Below, one piece after another: positions 9,167-18,498 of a DNA stretch of 64,000 nucleotides. Both the position numbers and the translations under genes were made by a program. Location: NCBI GenBank assembly GCA_963844695.1, contig CAWJPL010000035.1, positions 124,001-188,000 of the forward strand. Reading direction: 5' to 3'. The notes beneath the pieces were generated by a model. The model saw only the letters and a program-made list of their open reading frames with translations, had not been told where the DNA came from and searched no databases. Numbering within the stretch: position 1 is the first letter of the stretch; each line of letters begins with the position of its first letter. This stretch comes from RYN-230 sp963844695 (GTDB lineage Bacteria > Actinomycetota > Actinomycetes > Streptosporangiales > Streptosporangiaceae).

Positions 9167-10230
9167 TCAGTGTCGCCCCGTCAGCCGGGCGGTCCCTGAG
9201 CCGGGCACGATCTCGCCGAGCACCCACGCCGGGACGCCGCGGCTGGCCAGCGTGCCGAGGGCCCGGCTGGTGTCGGCCGCGGCCACCACGGCCGCCATGC
9301 CGACGCCCATGTTGAACACCCGCTCCATCTCGTCCGACGGCACCCCGCCCTGCTCCGCGAGCAGGCCGAACACCGGCTGGGGCTGCCAGGTCGCCCGGTC
9401 CAGGAGCGCGTCCCGGTGCCGGCGGGCAGCACCCGGGCCAGGTTGGCGGCCAGCCCGCCGCCGGTGATGTGGGCGTAGGCGTGCACGTCACAGTCGCGGG
9501 CCAGGGCGAGGCAGTCCTGGGCGTAGATGCGGGTGGGGGTGAGCAGTTCGGCGCCCAGCGGGCCGCCGAGCTCGCTGAACTCAGCCGCCAGGTCCAGCCC
9601 GGCCTGCTCCAGCACCTGCCGGACCAGCGAGAAGCCGTTGGAATGCAGCCCGGAGGACGCCAGGGCCAGCACCACGTCGCCGGACTGCACCCGGTGCGGG
9701 CCGAGCAGGTCGTCGTGGTCCACGACGCCGGTGGCCGCGCCGGCCAGGTCGAAGTCGTCCGGCCCGAAATGGCCGGGATGCTCGGCCGTTTCCCCGCCGA
9801 TCAGGGCGCAGCCCGCCTGCACGCACCCCTCCGCCACCCCGGCCAGGATGGCCGCCGCGCGTTCCGGCTGGAGGGCCCCGAAGACCATGTAGTCGGTCAT
9901 GAACAGCGGCTCGGCCCCGCACACCACCAGGTCGTCCACCACCATCCCGACCAGGTCGATGCCGACCGTGTCGTAGCGGCCCAGCCTGCTGGCGATCAGC
10001 ACCTTGGTGCCCACGCCGTCAGTGGAGGTGGCCAGCAGCGGCCGCCGCATGGTGGTCAGCCGGGTCGCGTCGAACAGCCCGGCGAACCCGCCCAGGCCGC
10101 CGATCACTTCCGGGCCGCCGGTCCGGGCGATCGACGCGCGCATCAGGTCCACGGCCCGCTCGCCCGCGCCGATGTCGACGCCCGCGTTCGCGTAGGTGCT
10201 GACCGCGGGGCCCGGCTGGTTGCTCGTCAC
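9167..10230 (-). CDS. purM: Phosphoribosylformylglycinamidine cyclo-ligase (AIR synthetase), one-base frame break
   Basis: The GTG start overlaps the purF stop (GTGA), giving VTSNQPGPAVSTYANAGVDI. Motifs include STDGVGTKVLIA, CGAEPLFMTDY and GGETAEHPGHF. The frame breaks after LARVLPAGTG near 9405. The continuation DALLDRATWQPQPVFGLLAE and FNMGVGMAAVV reads in a second frame to 9167. Adding one G to the GGG run restores TGDALLDR. PurM closes the imidazole ring of purine precursors using ATP. The pathway is otherwise complete here and purM is essential for prototrophy, so a base-calling error is the likely cause. Confidence 0.9.
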
Positions 10231-11714
10231 GACCGGACCGGCGGGATGACTTCCAGCACATGCTTGCCCCGCTCCGCCTCGGCGACCGGGATCGGGTACT
10301 GGCCGTCGAAGCAGGCCCGGCACAGCCGCCCGGCCGGGATCGTCGTCGCCTCGGTCAGCCCCTCCAGCGAGATGAAGCCGAGCGAGTCGGCCCCGATCTC
10401 GTCGCGGATCTCCTCCACCGAGGAACTGCCCGCGATCAGCTCGGCCCGGGTCGCGAAGTCGATCCCGTAGAAGCACGGCCAGGCCACCGGCGGGCTGGAG
10501 ATGCGCACGTGCACCTCGGCGGCACCCGCCTCGCGCAGCATGGCCACGATGGCCTGCTGGGTGTTGCCGCGCACGATCGAGTCGTCCACCACGACGACCC
10601 GCTGCCCCGCGATGACCCCCCGGAGCGGGTTCAGCTTGAGCCGGATGCCACGCTGCCGGATCGTCTGGCTGGGCTGGATGAACGTCCGGCCCACGTAGGA
10701 GTTCTTGACCAGCCCCTGCCCGTACGGGATGCCGCTGGCCTGTGCGTACCCGATGGCCGCCGGGGTGCCCGACTCCGGTACCGGGATGACCAGGTCCGCC
10801 TCGACCGGGTGCTCGGCGGCCAGCATCCGGCCGACCTGGACCCGGGTGGTCTGGACGCTGCGCCCCGCGATGGCCGTGTCCGGGCGGGCCAGGTAGACGT
10901 ACTCGAACAGGCAGCCCGCCGGGTGCGGCCGGGCGAAGCGCCGTGACCTGACCCCGCGCTCGTCGATGGTGACCAGCTCGCCCGGCTCGATCTCCCGGAC
11001 GAACGCGGCGCCCACGATGTCCAGGGCCGCGGTCTCGCTGGCCACCACCCAGCCGTCGGCCAGCTGGCCCAGCACCAGGGGGCGGAAGCCCTGCGGGTCA
11101 CGGGCCGCGTACAGCGTGTGCTCGTCCATGAAGACCAGCGAGTAGGCCCCGCGCACCAGCGGCAGGGCCGCCAGGGCACCCTCCTCGACGCTGGCCATCC
11201 GCGGGTCAGCGAACAGCGCGGTGAGCACGTCCGTGTCCGTGGTGGCCCGCTGACTGGCCGGCCAGCGCTCGCCGTCAGCCCCGCGCTCACCGTTGGCACC
11301 GCTGGCGATCGCCGCGAGTTCCAGGGTGTTGATCAGGTTGCCGTTGTGGCCGAGGGCCAGGCTGGCGACGGGGGTGGACCGGAAGGTGGGCTGGGCGTTC
11401 TCCCAGGTCGAGGCGCCGCTGGTCGAGTAGCGGCAGTGCCCGACCGCGATGTAGCCGCGCAACGTGGACAGCGCGGCCTCGTCGAACACCTGGGCCACCA
11501 GGCCCATGTCCTTGTAGACCACGATCCGGTCACCGTCACTGACCGCGATACCGGCTGACTCCTGGCCCCGGTGCTGCAGGGCGTACAGGCCGAAGTAGGC
11601 GAGCTTGGCGACTTCCTCACCGGGGGACCACACGCCGAAGACTCCGCATGCGTCCCGAGGAGGCCGGTCTCCGGGATCCACATCGTCCGTCAGTCGGCCA
11701 TCGGGGTTGACCAC
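10227..11714 (-). CDS. purF: Amidophosphoribosyltransferase
   Basis: A 495-residue enzyme that catalyses the first committed step of purine synthesis (PRPP + glutamine to phosphoribosylamine). A short propeptide precedes the Ntn nucleophile in DACGVFGVWSPGEE; Cys is exposed after processing. The glutaminase domain is complete (YALQHRGQESAGIA, GHCRYSTSGAS) and the PRPP loop is VVVVDDSIVRGNT. The start is GTG, only four bases after the stop of the sterol-carrier gene, and its stop overlaps purM. Hence a sterol-carrier - purF - purM operon. Confidence 0.95.
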   Translation of the reverse strand: MVNPDGRLTDDVDPGDRPPRDACGVFGVWSPGEEVAKLAYFGLYALQHRGQESAGIAVSDGDRIVVYKDMGLVAQVFDEAALSTLRGYIAVGHCRYSTSGASTWENAQPTFRSTPVASLALGHNGNLINTLELAAIASGANGERGADGERWPASQRATTDTDVLTALFADPRMASVEEGALAALPLVRGAYSLVFMDEHTLYAARDPQGFRPLVLGQLADGWVVASETAALDIVGAAFVREIEPGELVTIDERGVRSRRFARPHPAGCLFEYVYLARPDTAIAGRSVQTTRVQVGRMLAAEHPVEADLVIPVPESGTPAAIGYAQASGIPYGQGLVKNSYVGRTFIQPSQTIRQRGIRLKLNPLRGVIAGQRVVVVDDSIVRGNTQQAIVAMLREAGAAEVHVRISSPPVAWPCFYGIDFATRAELIAGSSSVEEIRDEIGADSLGFISLEGLTEATTIPAGRLCRACFDGQYPIPVAEAERGKHVLEVIPPVRS

Positions 11715-11718
11715 TCAG

Positions 11719-12198
11719 TCAGTCTAATGACGCGGAGGCGCTGGTCGTGCCGCGCAGCAGCGGCAAATACTCCGAGATGTCCGCCCGCGGCCCGCTCGCG
11801 CTGACCCGCCCGGCCTCCCGGGCCTGCGCCCAGGAGAGCCGGCCCAGGGCCAGCCTGACCCAGGTCACCGGGTCGGTCTCCACCACGTTCGGCGGGGTGC
11901 CCCGGGTGTGCCGGGGCCCGGCGACGGCCTGGACCGCCGCGTACGGCGGGACCCGGACCTCCACGGCGCGGCCGGGCGCGTCGGCGGCCAGCAGGCCGAG
12001 CAGGTAGGTCACGGCGGCGCGCAGGGCTTCCCGCTGCGGCTCCGCGTCCGCTTCCAGCGCTTCGGCCACCGCGAAGGCCAGGGCCCGGCTGAGCACCGCA
12101 GGCTCAGCCGGCCCGGCCCAGGGCTGCTGGCCCAGCGCGGACCGCTGGGCGTCCAGGGCGGCGCGCAGTCGCTGGGGGTCGGGACGGCGGGGGGGCAT
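11719..12198 (-). CDS. Sterol carrier family protein (actinobacterial, purF-linked)
   Basis: A 159-residue soluble protein starting MPPRRPDPQRLRAALDAQRS. The C-terminal half carries VEVRVPPYAAVQAV and ETDPVTWVRLALGRLSWAQA, the pattern of the sterol-carrier-like domain also found at the end of mycothiol-dependent isomerases. It is the gene directly preceding purF in many actinomycetes. The ligand is unknown. Translation is probably coupled to purF through the 4-base gap. Confidence 0.8.
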   Translation of the reverse strand: MPPRRPDPQRLRAALDAQRSALGQQPWAGPAEPAVLSRALAFAVAEALEADAEPQREALRAAVTYLLGLLAADAPGRAVEVRVPPYAAVQAVAGPRHTRGTPPNVVETDPVTWVRLALGRLSWAQAREAGRVSASGPRADISEYLPLLRGTTSASASLD

Positions 12199-12340
12199 CA
12201 GCGCCTAACGTACCGTGACTTTCCGCACCATGATCCCGGACACCGAGTAGACTCCCGGGCCCGCTCGGTGACGACATATATCATGATTTGAGCGATTTCC
12301 TCATATGGCTGGCCTAACCGGGGGAAAGCAAGTAATCGTC

Positions 12341-12997
12341 ATGCCTATGGCAGGGATTCGCGGTCCTGGGCGACGAGGCAAGGGCAGATCGCGGGCCACC
12401 ACGGCTGTCCTGATCAGCGCGACGGTCGTGCTGGCGGTGCTGGTCGGGGTGGGCGTGGTGGCGCTCCTGCCCGCCAAGAGCGGTAACAGCGCGCAAGGGG
12501 CGCAGGTCGGGCCGTCCAACAAGATCACCAGCCAGCAGACGGTGGGCCTGGCCAACCTGGGCCGGACCGGCCAGGCGGGCTCCTCGGGCTCCTCCTCGAC
12601 GCTGCTGTCCGGCGGGGCGGGCGGTCTCGTCTTCACCCCGAGCAGCGGCGGCGAGAGCGTCCAGTCCAGCCAGCAGTGGCAGGCCGACGAGATGGGCTCC
12701 GGCGGGTTCGTCCTGCTCTTCTCCGGCAGCCGCCGGTGCCTGACCGTGGTCGGCAGGGGCGCCCAGGCCACCGTCCAGCTGGGCCGCTGCGACACCGCAC
12801 TCAACCAGCGCTGGTACCACCCCTTCGAGCACACCGACTCCCAGGGCCGCGACTACTGGCAGCTCCGGAGCGCCTCCAGCGGGCGCTGCCTGGGGCTGAG
12901 CGACGCCTCGTCAGGCGGGTCCGTGGTGCCGGAACTGCAGAAGTGCTCGGCGGCCAAGCCGTGGAACCAGCTCGTCATGTTCTGGTCGGTGTTCTAA
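12341..12997 (+). CDS. Membrane-anchored protein with a ricin-type beta-trefoil domain
   Basis: About 218 residues. A basic N-terminus (GPGRRGKGRSR) precedes a signal-anchor helix (AVLISATVVLAVLVGVGVVA), a Ser/Gly linker, and a C-terminal domain with repeated CLxxxGxG..QLxxC and QRWY/QLRS motifs of ricin-B lectins (RRCLTVVGRGAQATVQLGRC, NQRWYHP, RCLGLSD). It is expected to be exported and bind carbohydrate. ATG 12341 is preferred, with GGGGAAAG upstream at long spacing; ATG 12305 is the alternative. It diverges from the sterol-carrier/purF operon. Confidence 0.7.
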   Translation: MPMAGIRGPGRRGKGRSRATTAVLISATVVLAVLVGVGVVALLPAKSGNSAQGAQVGPSNKITSQQTVGLANLGRTGQAGSSGSSSTLLSGGAGGLVFTPSSGGESVQSSQQWQADEMGSGGFVLLFSGSRRCLTVVGRGAQATVQLGRCDTALNQRWYHPFEHTDSQGRDYWQLRSASSGRCLGLSDASSGGSVVPELQKCSAAKPWNQLVMFWSVF

Positions 12998-13044
12998 TTC
13001 GCCGCAACGAAAACCCGTCCGGTCCACTGGCTTAGCTGAACCTG

Positions 13045-15294
13045 CTAGCCGAAGAGGCCGGGCAGCGGGCCCCGGTGCGCCGCGGCGATCTCGTCCACCG
13101 GGATGTCGAAGCTGCCCTGCACGACCAGGCTGTCACCGCCGGTCACCCCGAGTTCGCTGGCGGGCACGCCGTGCCGGGCGGCCAGCGTGGCGAAGGCTGG
13201 CCCGGACCCCGGCCGGACCACGACCACGGCCCGGGCCGCCGACTCGCTGAACAGCTGGGTGAACAAGTCGCCCGGCAGCGCTACCTGGCAGCCGAGCCCC
13301 TGATCCAGGCAGCACTCGGCCAGCGCGACGGCCAGGCCGCCCTCGGACAGGTCGTGGGCGGCCTCCAGCAGGCCGTCCGCAGCCGCCTCGGTAAGCACCC
13401 TGGCCAGGGCCCGCTCGGCCGCCAGATCCACCTGAGGCGGCCGCCCGCCGCAGTGGGCGTGGGTCACCTGCGCCCACGCCGACCCGCCGAACTCGGCCGC
13501 GGTCCGGCCCAGCAGGACGATCGCTGCCCCCTCGGTGCGCGGCCCGATCGCGACCCGCCGGGTCACGTCGGCGTGCACCCCGAGGACCCCGACCACCGGC
13601 GTGGGATGGATGGGCGTCTCGCCGGTCTGGTTGTAAAAGCTCACGTTGCCGCCGGTGACCGGCACCCCGAGGGCCGCGCACCCGTCGGCCAGGCCGCGGA
13701 CCGCCTCGCTGAACTGCCACATCACGCCAGGGTCCTCCGGCGAGCCGAAGTTCAGGCAGTTGGTGACCGCGAGCGGCACCGCCCCGGTGGCGGCCACGTT
13801 GCGGTACGCCTCGGCCAGCGCCAGCTGCGCGCCCGCGTACGGGTCCAGCAGCCCGAACCGGCCGTTCCCGTCGGTAGCCAGCGCGATCCCGAGGCCGGTG
13901 TGCTCGTCGATCCGGATCACCCCGGCGTCCTGCGGCGTCGCGAGCACCGTGTTGCCCCGCACATGCCGGTCGTACTGCTCGGTGACCCAGCTCTTGTCGG
14001 CCAGCCCCGGCGAGGCCAGCAGGGACAGCAACGTGGCCCGCAGCTCCGGGCCGCCCTCGGGGCGGGCCAGCGCGGCCGGGTCGTCGGCCTGCAGTGCGTC
14101 CTGGGCCGCGGGGCGCTGGATGGGCCGCTGGTAGACCGGTCCCTCGTCGGCCGCGCTGGCCGGCGGGATGTCCACCACCTGCTCACCGCGCCAGGTCATG
14201 CGCAGCCGGCCGGTGTCGGTGACCTCGCCGATCACCGTGGCCAGCACGCCCCAGCGGGCGCACACGGCCATGAACTGATCCACATGGGCCGGCTCGACCA
14301 CGGCCATCATGCGTTCCTGCGACTCGCTCATCAAGATCTCGGCCGGGCCGAGCCCCGGGTCGCGCAGCGGCACCGCGTCGAGATCGACGTCCATGCCGGT
14401 GCCACCGCCCGCGGCCAGCTCGGCGGTGGCGCATGAGACGCCGGCCGCGCCCAGGTCCTGGATGCCGGTGACCAGGCCGGCCGCGTACAGCTCCAGGCAG
14501 CACTCGATCAGCAGCTTCTCCATGAACGGGTCGCCGACCTGGACGCTGGGCCGCTTCGCGGAATCGCCACCGCCGAACGTGGCACTGGCCAGCACCGAAG
14601 CGCCGCCGATGCCGTCCGGGCCGGTCCGGGAGCCGAACAGGATGACCTGGTTCCCGGTCCCGCGGGCCGCGGCCAGCTTGAGGTCCTGGTGCCGCATCAC
14701 CCCCACGCACAGCGCGTTGACCAGCGGGTTCCCGCTGTAGCAGGGGTCGAAGGCGAGTTCACCGCCGATGTTGGGCAGGCCGAGGCAGTTGCCGTAGAAC
14801 GAGATGCCGGCCACCACCCCGGGCAGCACCCGGTGGGTGTCCGGCGCCTCCGCGGGCCCGAACCGCAGCGAGTCCATCACCGCCACCGGGCGGGCCCCCA
14901 TGGCCAGGATGTCGCGCACGATCCCGCCCACCCCGGTCGCCGCACCCTGGAACGGCTCCACGTAGGAGGGGTGGTTGTGCGACTCGACCTTGAACGTGAC
15001 CGCGTACCCCTGGCCGATGTCCACCACGCCGGCGTTCTGGCCGATCCCGGCGAGCAGGGCCGGGGACGGCGGCGCGGATTCCGCGAACCGGCGCAGGTGG
15101 ACCTTGGACGACTTGTAGGAGCAGTGCTCGCTCCACATGACCGAGTAGATGGCCAGCTCCGCGTCGGTCGGCCGGCGGCCCAGCAGCTCGCCGATCCGCT
15201 CGTACTCCGCACTGGTCAGGCCGAGTTCGGCGTACGGCTGGGGCTGGCCGGGCGTGGTCGCGGCCCGGCTCACGGTGTCCGCGGCGCCGCTCAT
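13045..15294 (-). CDS. purL: Phosphoribosylformylglycinamidine synthase subunit PurL (small type)
   Basis: About 749 residues, the short PurL type lacking its own glutaminase, so it needs PurQ for ammonia and PurS for assembly. Seen: VMWSEHCSYKSSKVHLRRF, VTFKVESHNHPS, GNCLGLPNIGGE, GAAGVSCATAELA and a C-terminal HDLSEGGLAVALAE. ATG 15292-15294 is chosen because AGGAGG lies four bases upstream and because family members start MSxDTV. An in-frame GTG at 15321 overlapping the purQ stop is the alternative. Catalyses FGAR to FGAM with ATP. Confidence 0.93.
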   Translation of the reverse strand: MSGAADTVSRAATTPGQPQPYAELGLTSAEYERIGELLGRRPTDAELAIYSVMWSEHCSYKSSKVHLRRFAESAPPSPALLAGIGQNAGVVDIGQGYAVTFKVESHNHPSYVEPFQGAATGVGGIVRDILAMGARPVAVMDSLRFGPAEAPDTHRVLPGVVAGISFYGNCLGLPNIGGELAFDPCYSGNPLVNALCVGVMRHQDLKLAAARGTGNQVILFGSRTGPDGIGGASVLASATFGGGDSAKRPSVQVGDPFMEKLLIECCLELYAAGLVTGIQDLGAAGVSCATAELAAGGGTGMDVDLDAVPLRDPGLGPAEILMSESQERMMAVVEPAHVDQFMAVCARWGVLATVIGEVTDTGRLRMTWRGEQVVDIPPASAADEGPVYQRPIQRPAAQDALQADDPAALARPEGGPELRATLLSLLASPGLADKSWVTEQYDRHVRGNTVLATPQDAGVIRIDEHTGLGIALATDGNGRFGLLDPYAGAQLALAEAYRNVAATGAVPLAVTNCLNFGSPEDPGVMWQFSEAVRGLADGCAALGVPVTGGNVSFYNQTGETPIHPTPVVGVLGVHADVTRRVAIGPRTEGAAIVLLGRTAAEFGGSAWAQVTHAHCGGRPPQVDLAAERALARVLTEAAADGLLEAAHDLSEGGLAVALAECCLDQGLGCQVALPGDLFTQLFSESAARAVVVVRPGSGPAFATLAARHGVPASELGVTGGDSLVVQGSFDIPVDEIAAAHRGPLPGLFG

Positions 15295-15317
15295 CGGGCC
15301 TCCTGAGATGCTCGCGC

Positions 15318-15995
15318 TCACTGGGCCGCCATCGCACGCAGCACGGAGGTGAAGAAGCCAAGACCGTCGGTGCCGGGCCCGGTGAGCGCGTCGATGGCGT
15401 GCTCCGGGTGCGGCATCAGCCCGACCACGTTGCCTGCCTCGCTGCGCACGCCGGCGATGTCTCCCACCGAGCCGTTGGGGTTGCCGCCTGCGTAACGCGC
15501 GACGACCTGGCCGGCCGAGGTCAGCCGGGCCAGGGTGGCCGGATCCGCCACGTAGGCCCCCTCGCCACTCTTCAGCACCAGCTCGATTTCCTGGTCCTGG
15601 GTGTAGCCAGAGGTCCAGGGGGTCTGGGTGTCCTCGACCCGCACCCGCACCACCCGGTCGATGAACCGCAGGCCCGCGTTGCGGGTCAGCGCGCCCGGCA
15701 GCAGGTGTGCCTCGCAGAGGATCTGGAACCCGTTGCAGATGCCCAGGACCGGCAGCCCGGCCCGGGCGGCCGAGATGAGCTCGCCCATCACCGGGGCGAA
15801 CCGGGCGATGGCCCCGCAGCGCAGGTAGTCACCGTAGGAGAAGCCGCCCGGCAGGATGACCGCGGCCAGGCCGCGCAGGTCACGGTCGCCGTGCCAGAGC
15901 GGGACAGGCTCAGCGCCCGCCCGGGCCACGGCCCGTGCGGCATCGGCGTCATCCAGCGATCCAGGGAAAGTGATGACACCCACGCGGGCTGTCAT
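15318..15995 (-). CDS. purQ: Phosphoribosylformylglycinamidine synthase glutaminase subunit PurQ
   Basis: A 225-residue class I glutamine amidotransferase. The N-terminus RVGVITFPGSLDDADAARAV and GFSYGDYLRCGA are PurQ-specific. The nucleophile Cys lies in PVLGICNGFQIL and the His/Glu of the triad in LMPHPEHAID. It supplies ammonia to PurL and directly precedes it, with the stop TGA overlapping an in-frame GTG of purL. The upstream gap to the ATPase gene is ~150 bases. Confidence 0.95.
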   Translation of the reverse strand: MTARVGVITFPGSLDDADAARAVARAGAEPVPLWHGDRDLRGLAAVILPGGFSYGDYLRCGAIARFAPVMGELISAARAGLPVLGICNGFQILCEAHLLPGALTRNAGLRFIDRVVRVRVEDTQTPWTSGYTQDQEIELVLKSGEGAYVADPATLARLTSAGQVVARYAGGNPNGSVGDIAGVRSEAGNVVGLMPHPEHAIDALTGPGTDGLGFFTSVLRAMAAQ

Positions 15996-16147
15996 GAATA
16001 TCCTCGCAGCGGGGTGAGCGGGGTGGTCTGCCTGCAGGTTACCGTGCTCGCCCCAGTAAGCGGGCCGGGCGCTGCCGGGCCACGCCGGGCGGGACAAGCC
16101 CGGCCCGGGCCGGGAACCAGGGGCGGTGGCCCGGGGTAGTGGTGAGC

Positions 16148-16790
16148 TCAGCCGGCGTTGCGGAGCTGGCTCTCGCTCCTGAACCGGTCTTCCAGCATGG
16201 GCGCGTCGTTCCGCCAGGCCATCCGCTTCTCCAGGGACACCACGGTGCCCAGGCCGGGCCCGCTGCTCAGCGTCACATCGTCCACGCAGGCCCGCATGAT
16301 GGCCAGGCCGCGGCCTGACTCGGGCAGCATGGCGATCATCTGGTCCTCGGTCAGCGGCCGCGCCGGCCGGCCGCCAGCGCCTGCCTGGGCGTTGCGTCCG
16401 CCGGCCCGCGGTGCCCGTCCGGCGGCCCGCGCTGCCCGCGACCCGGCGGCGGAAGCGCGCCGGAGCGTGCACGGCGTCCCACATAGGCCGGCGCGGGGCA
16501 GGCACCATCAGCGAGTCGAGGCCGCGCTCGTCGTTCAGCACCTGGATCAGGCAGCCACGCTCGCCGATCCGGGCCACGATCTCGTACCTGGGACCGGGCG
16601 CCCCGTGCTTGAGCACGTTGGTGCAGGCCTCGGTCACCGCGAGGAGGAGGTCGCTGACCCCTTCCTCATCGGCCCCGAGCCGGCGTAGGGTGTCGCCCAG
16701 GACCCTGCGCATGACCGGCACGCTGAGTGCCTCATGCGGAAACACCAGGCAGAACTCAACGTCCACAATCGACTCCTCGGCGCGTCTCAT
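16148..16790 (-). CDS. Anti-sigma-factor-type ATP-binding protein (HATPase_c_2), frame broken
   Basis: The N-terminal frame from ATG 16788-16790 reads MRRAEESIVDVEFCLVFPHE and shows the N box LLLAVTEACTNVLKHGAPG of the GHKL fold. The C-terminal G box (ESGRGLAIMRACVDDVTLSS, GLGTVVSLEKRM) lies in another frame ending at 16148. Between them is an Ala/Arg/Gly-rich linker where one extra base near 16478 (or two missing bases) would rejoin the frames. Such RsbW/SpoIIAB-like proteins bind sigma factors or anti-sigma antagonists. Its position inside the purine block, between purQ and purS, is unusual. Confidence 0.7.
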
Positions 16791-16937
16791 GTGAGCCCGC
16801 ATCCGCCCCTCAGGTTCCCTCATCCCGTGTTGGCGCTGGCCACTTGTGACCTTTCCCGGCCCTGGCGCGGATAATCGTGAACTCTGAGTGTTATGTAGTT
16901 GTGCTTGAGGGTCCGGTCGACTGCCCGACCGGTCAGG

Positions 16938-17180
16938 TCAGCTCTCGTGCAGCGTGAACTCCTCGATCACCTGGTTCGCCAGCAGTTCCCCGGCCAGCTC
17001 AGCCACCCGGGCCAGGGTGGCCTCGTCCGTGGGCCCGCTCAGCTCCACCTCGAACCGCTTGCCCTGCCGGACCCCGAGCACCTGGCTGAAGCCGAGCCGG
17101 TGGGCGGCGCTGGTGATCGCCTCCCCCTGCGGATCGTGGATCTCCTTGCGGAGCATCACATCGACGACAATTCGGGCCAC
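16938..17180 (-). CDS. purS: Phosphoribosylformylglycinamidine synthase subunit PurS
   Basis: An 80-residue protein, the usual PurS length: MARIVVDVMLRKEIHDPQGE, then LGFSQVLGVRQGKRFEVEL and a C-terminal ANQVIEEFTLHES. PurS dimers bridge PurL and PurQ in the FGAM synthase complex. It is probably the promoter-proximal gene of the minus-strand block and diverges from the 2-oxoacid dehydrogenase operon. Confidence 0.93.
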   Translation of the reverse strand: MARIVVDVMLRKEIHDPQGEAITSAAHRLGFSQVLGVRQGKRFEVELSGPTDEATLARVAELAGELLANQVIEEFTLHES

Positions 17181-17287
17181 GTGTTCCCGCCTTTCCTGGA
17201 CTGCGCTGTGCTGGCTGATCGGGCTTTGCGTGACAGCTGACCAACACCAGGGTTTCCCGGGCCGCAGCCCGGTCTGCCACGATGGCC

Positions 17288-17331
17288 CTAGTGAACCCCA
17301 CCACCATGGGGGCTAGTGAACCCCACCACCA
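17288..17331. repeat. 19-bp direct repeat in the purS/bkdA divergent region
   Basis: CTAGTGAACCCCACCACCA occurs at 17288-17306 and again at 17313-17331, a 25-base period, immediately before the bkdA ribosome-binding site (AGAGGGAG, 17331-17338). The placement between two divergent operons suggests a tandem operator or a leader duplication. No known regulator motif is recognised. Confidence 0.6.
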
Positions 17332-17343
17332 GAGGGAGTGCAC

Positions 17344-18498
17344 GTGACCGTCGACGCTGACGGTGCAGTCACCGCACCGGGAGCCCCGGCAGGCCTGGAC
17401 CGGCCGCCGGGACTGCGCATCGAAACCGTCCAGCTGCTCACGCCGGAAGGCGAGCGGATCGAGCATCCGGACTACCCACTGGACCTGAGCGCCAGTGAGG
17501 TGAAAGACCTCTACCGTGACCTCGTCCTGGTCCGCCGGATCGACACCGAGGCCATTGCCCTGCAGCGGCAGGGTGAGCTCGGGATCTGGGCCTCCCTGCT
17601 CGGGCAGGAAGCGGCCCAGGTCGGCTCGGGCCGGGCCCTCGGGCCGCGGGACATGGCCTTCCCCACCTACCGGGAGCACGGCGTGGCCTGGTGCCGCGGG
17701 CTCGACCCGACGCGGCTGCTGGAGCTGTTCCGCGGGGTCAGCAACGGCGGCTGGGACCCGGCCGCGCATAAGTTCCACCTGTACACGATCGTGATCGGCG
17801 CCCAGACGCTGCACGCCACCGGCTACGCCATGGGCATCCAGCGGGACGGCGCGGTGGGCGAGGACGGCGAGGCGGTGATCGTCTACTTCGGGGACGGCGC
17901 CACCAGCCAGGGGGACGTCAACGAGGCGTTCATCTGGGCGTCGGTGTTCAACGCGCCGGTCGTGTTCTTCTGCCAGAACAACCAGTGGGCCATCTCCGAG
18001 CCGCTGGAGCGCCAGAGCCGCATCCCGCTGTACCAGCGGGCCCGCGGGTTCGGCTTCCCGGGCCTGCGGGTGGACGGCAACGACGTGCTGGCCTGCCTCG
18101 CGGTGACCAGGAAGGCCATGCAGGCCGCCCGGGAAGGCCAGGGCCCCACCCTGATCGAGGCGTTCACCTACCGGATGGGCGCGCACACCACCACCGACGA
18201 CCCGACCCGCTACCGGCTGGCCAGTGAGCTGCAAGCGTGGAAGCTGAAGGACCCGATCGAGCGGGTCAAGGCGTACCTGGTGCGCAGCGGCTCGGCCGAC
18301 GCCGCGTTCTTCGAGACGGTGGACGCCGAGGCCGACCAGCTCGGCGGCCGGGTCCGCCAGGCCTGCCTGGAGATGCCCGATCCGCAGCCGCTGGCCATCT
18401 TCGAGAACGTCTACGCCGGGCCGAACACGCTGCTGGACGCCGAGCGCGAGCAGTACGCGGCCTACCTCGACTCCTTCGACGGGGAGGAGGCCCGATGA
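17344..18498 (+). CDS. bkdA: Branched-chain 2-oxoacid (or pyruvate) dehydrogenase E1 alpha
   Basis: About 384 residues. The thiamine diphosphate motif runs GDGATSQGDVNEAFIW ... FFCQNNQWAIS, the classical GDG...NN of E1 alpha. PTYREHGVAWCRGLD and RMGAHTTTDDPTRYR are also typical. GTG 17344 is preferred over the in-frame GTG 17338, which lies inside the Shine-Dalgarno. With E1 beta and E2 it forms the decarboxylating complex converting branched 2-oxo acids to acyl-CoA. The sequence resembles mycobacterial BkdA, but substrate choice cannot be read from sequence alone. It overlaps the next gene by ATGA. Confidence 0.87.
   Translation: MTVDADGAVTAPGAPAGLDRPPGLRIETVQLLTPEGERIEHPDYPLDLSASEVKDLYRDLVLVRRIDTEAIALQRQGELGIWASLLGQEAAQVGSGRALGPRDMAFPTYREHGVAWCRGLDPTRLLELFRGVSNGGWDPAAHKFHLYTIVIGAQTLHATGYAMGIQRDGAVGEDGEAVIVYFGDGATSQGDVNEAFIWASVFNAPVVFFCQNNQWAISEPLERQSRIPLYQRARGFGFPGLRVDGNDVLACLAVTRKAMQAAREGQGPTLIEAFTYRMGAHTTTDDPTRYRLASELQAWKLKDPIERVKAYLVRSGSADAAFFETVDAEADQLGGRVRQACLEMPDPQPLAIFENVYAGPNTLLDAEREQYAAYLDSFDGEEAR

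Noticed and set aside
13075..14436. A 453-codon plus-strand frame opposite purL
   Set aside because: Antisense shadow of an intact, motif-rich purL; composition is Gly/Arg/His-rich without any domain.
16999..18234. A 411-codon minus-strand frame opposite E1 alpha and overlapping purS
   Set aside because: Shadow frame; both purS and E1 alpha are certain in other frames.
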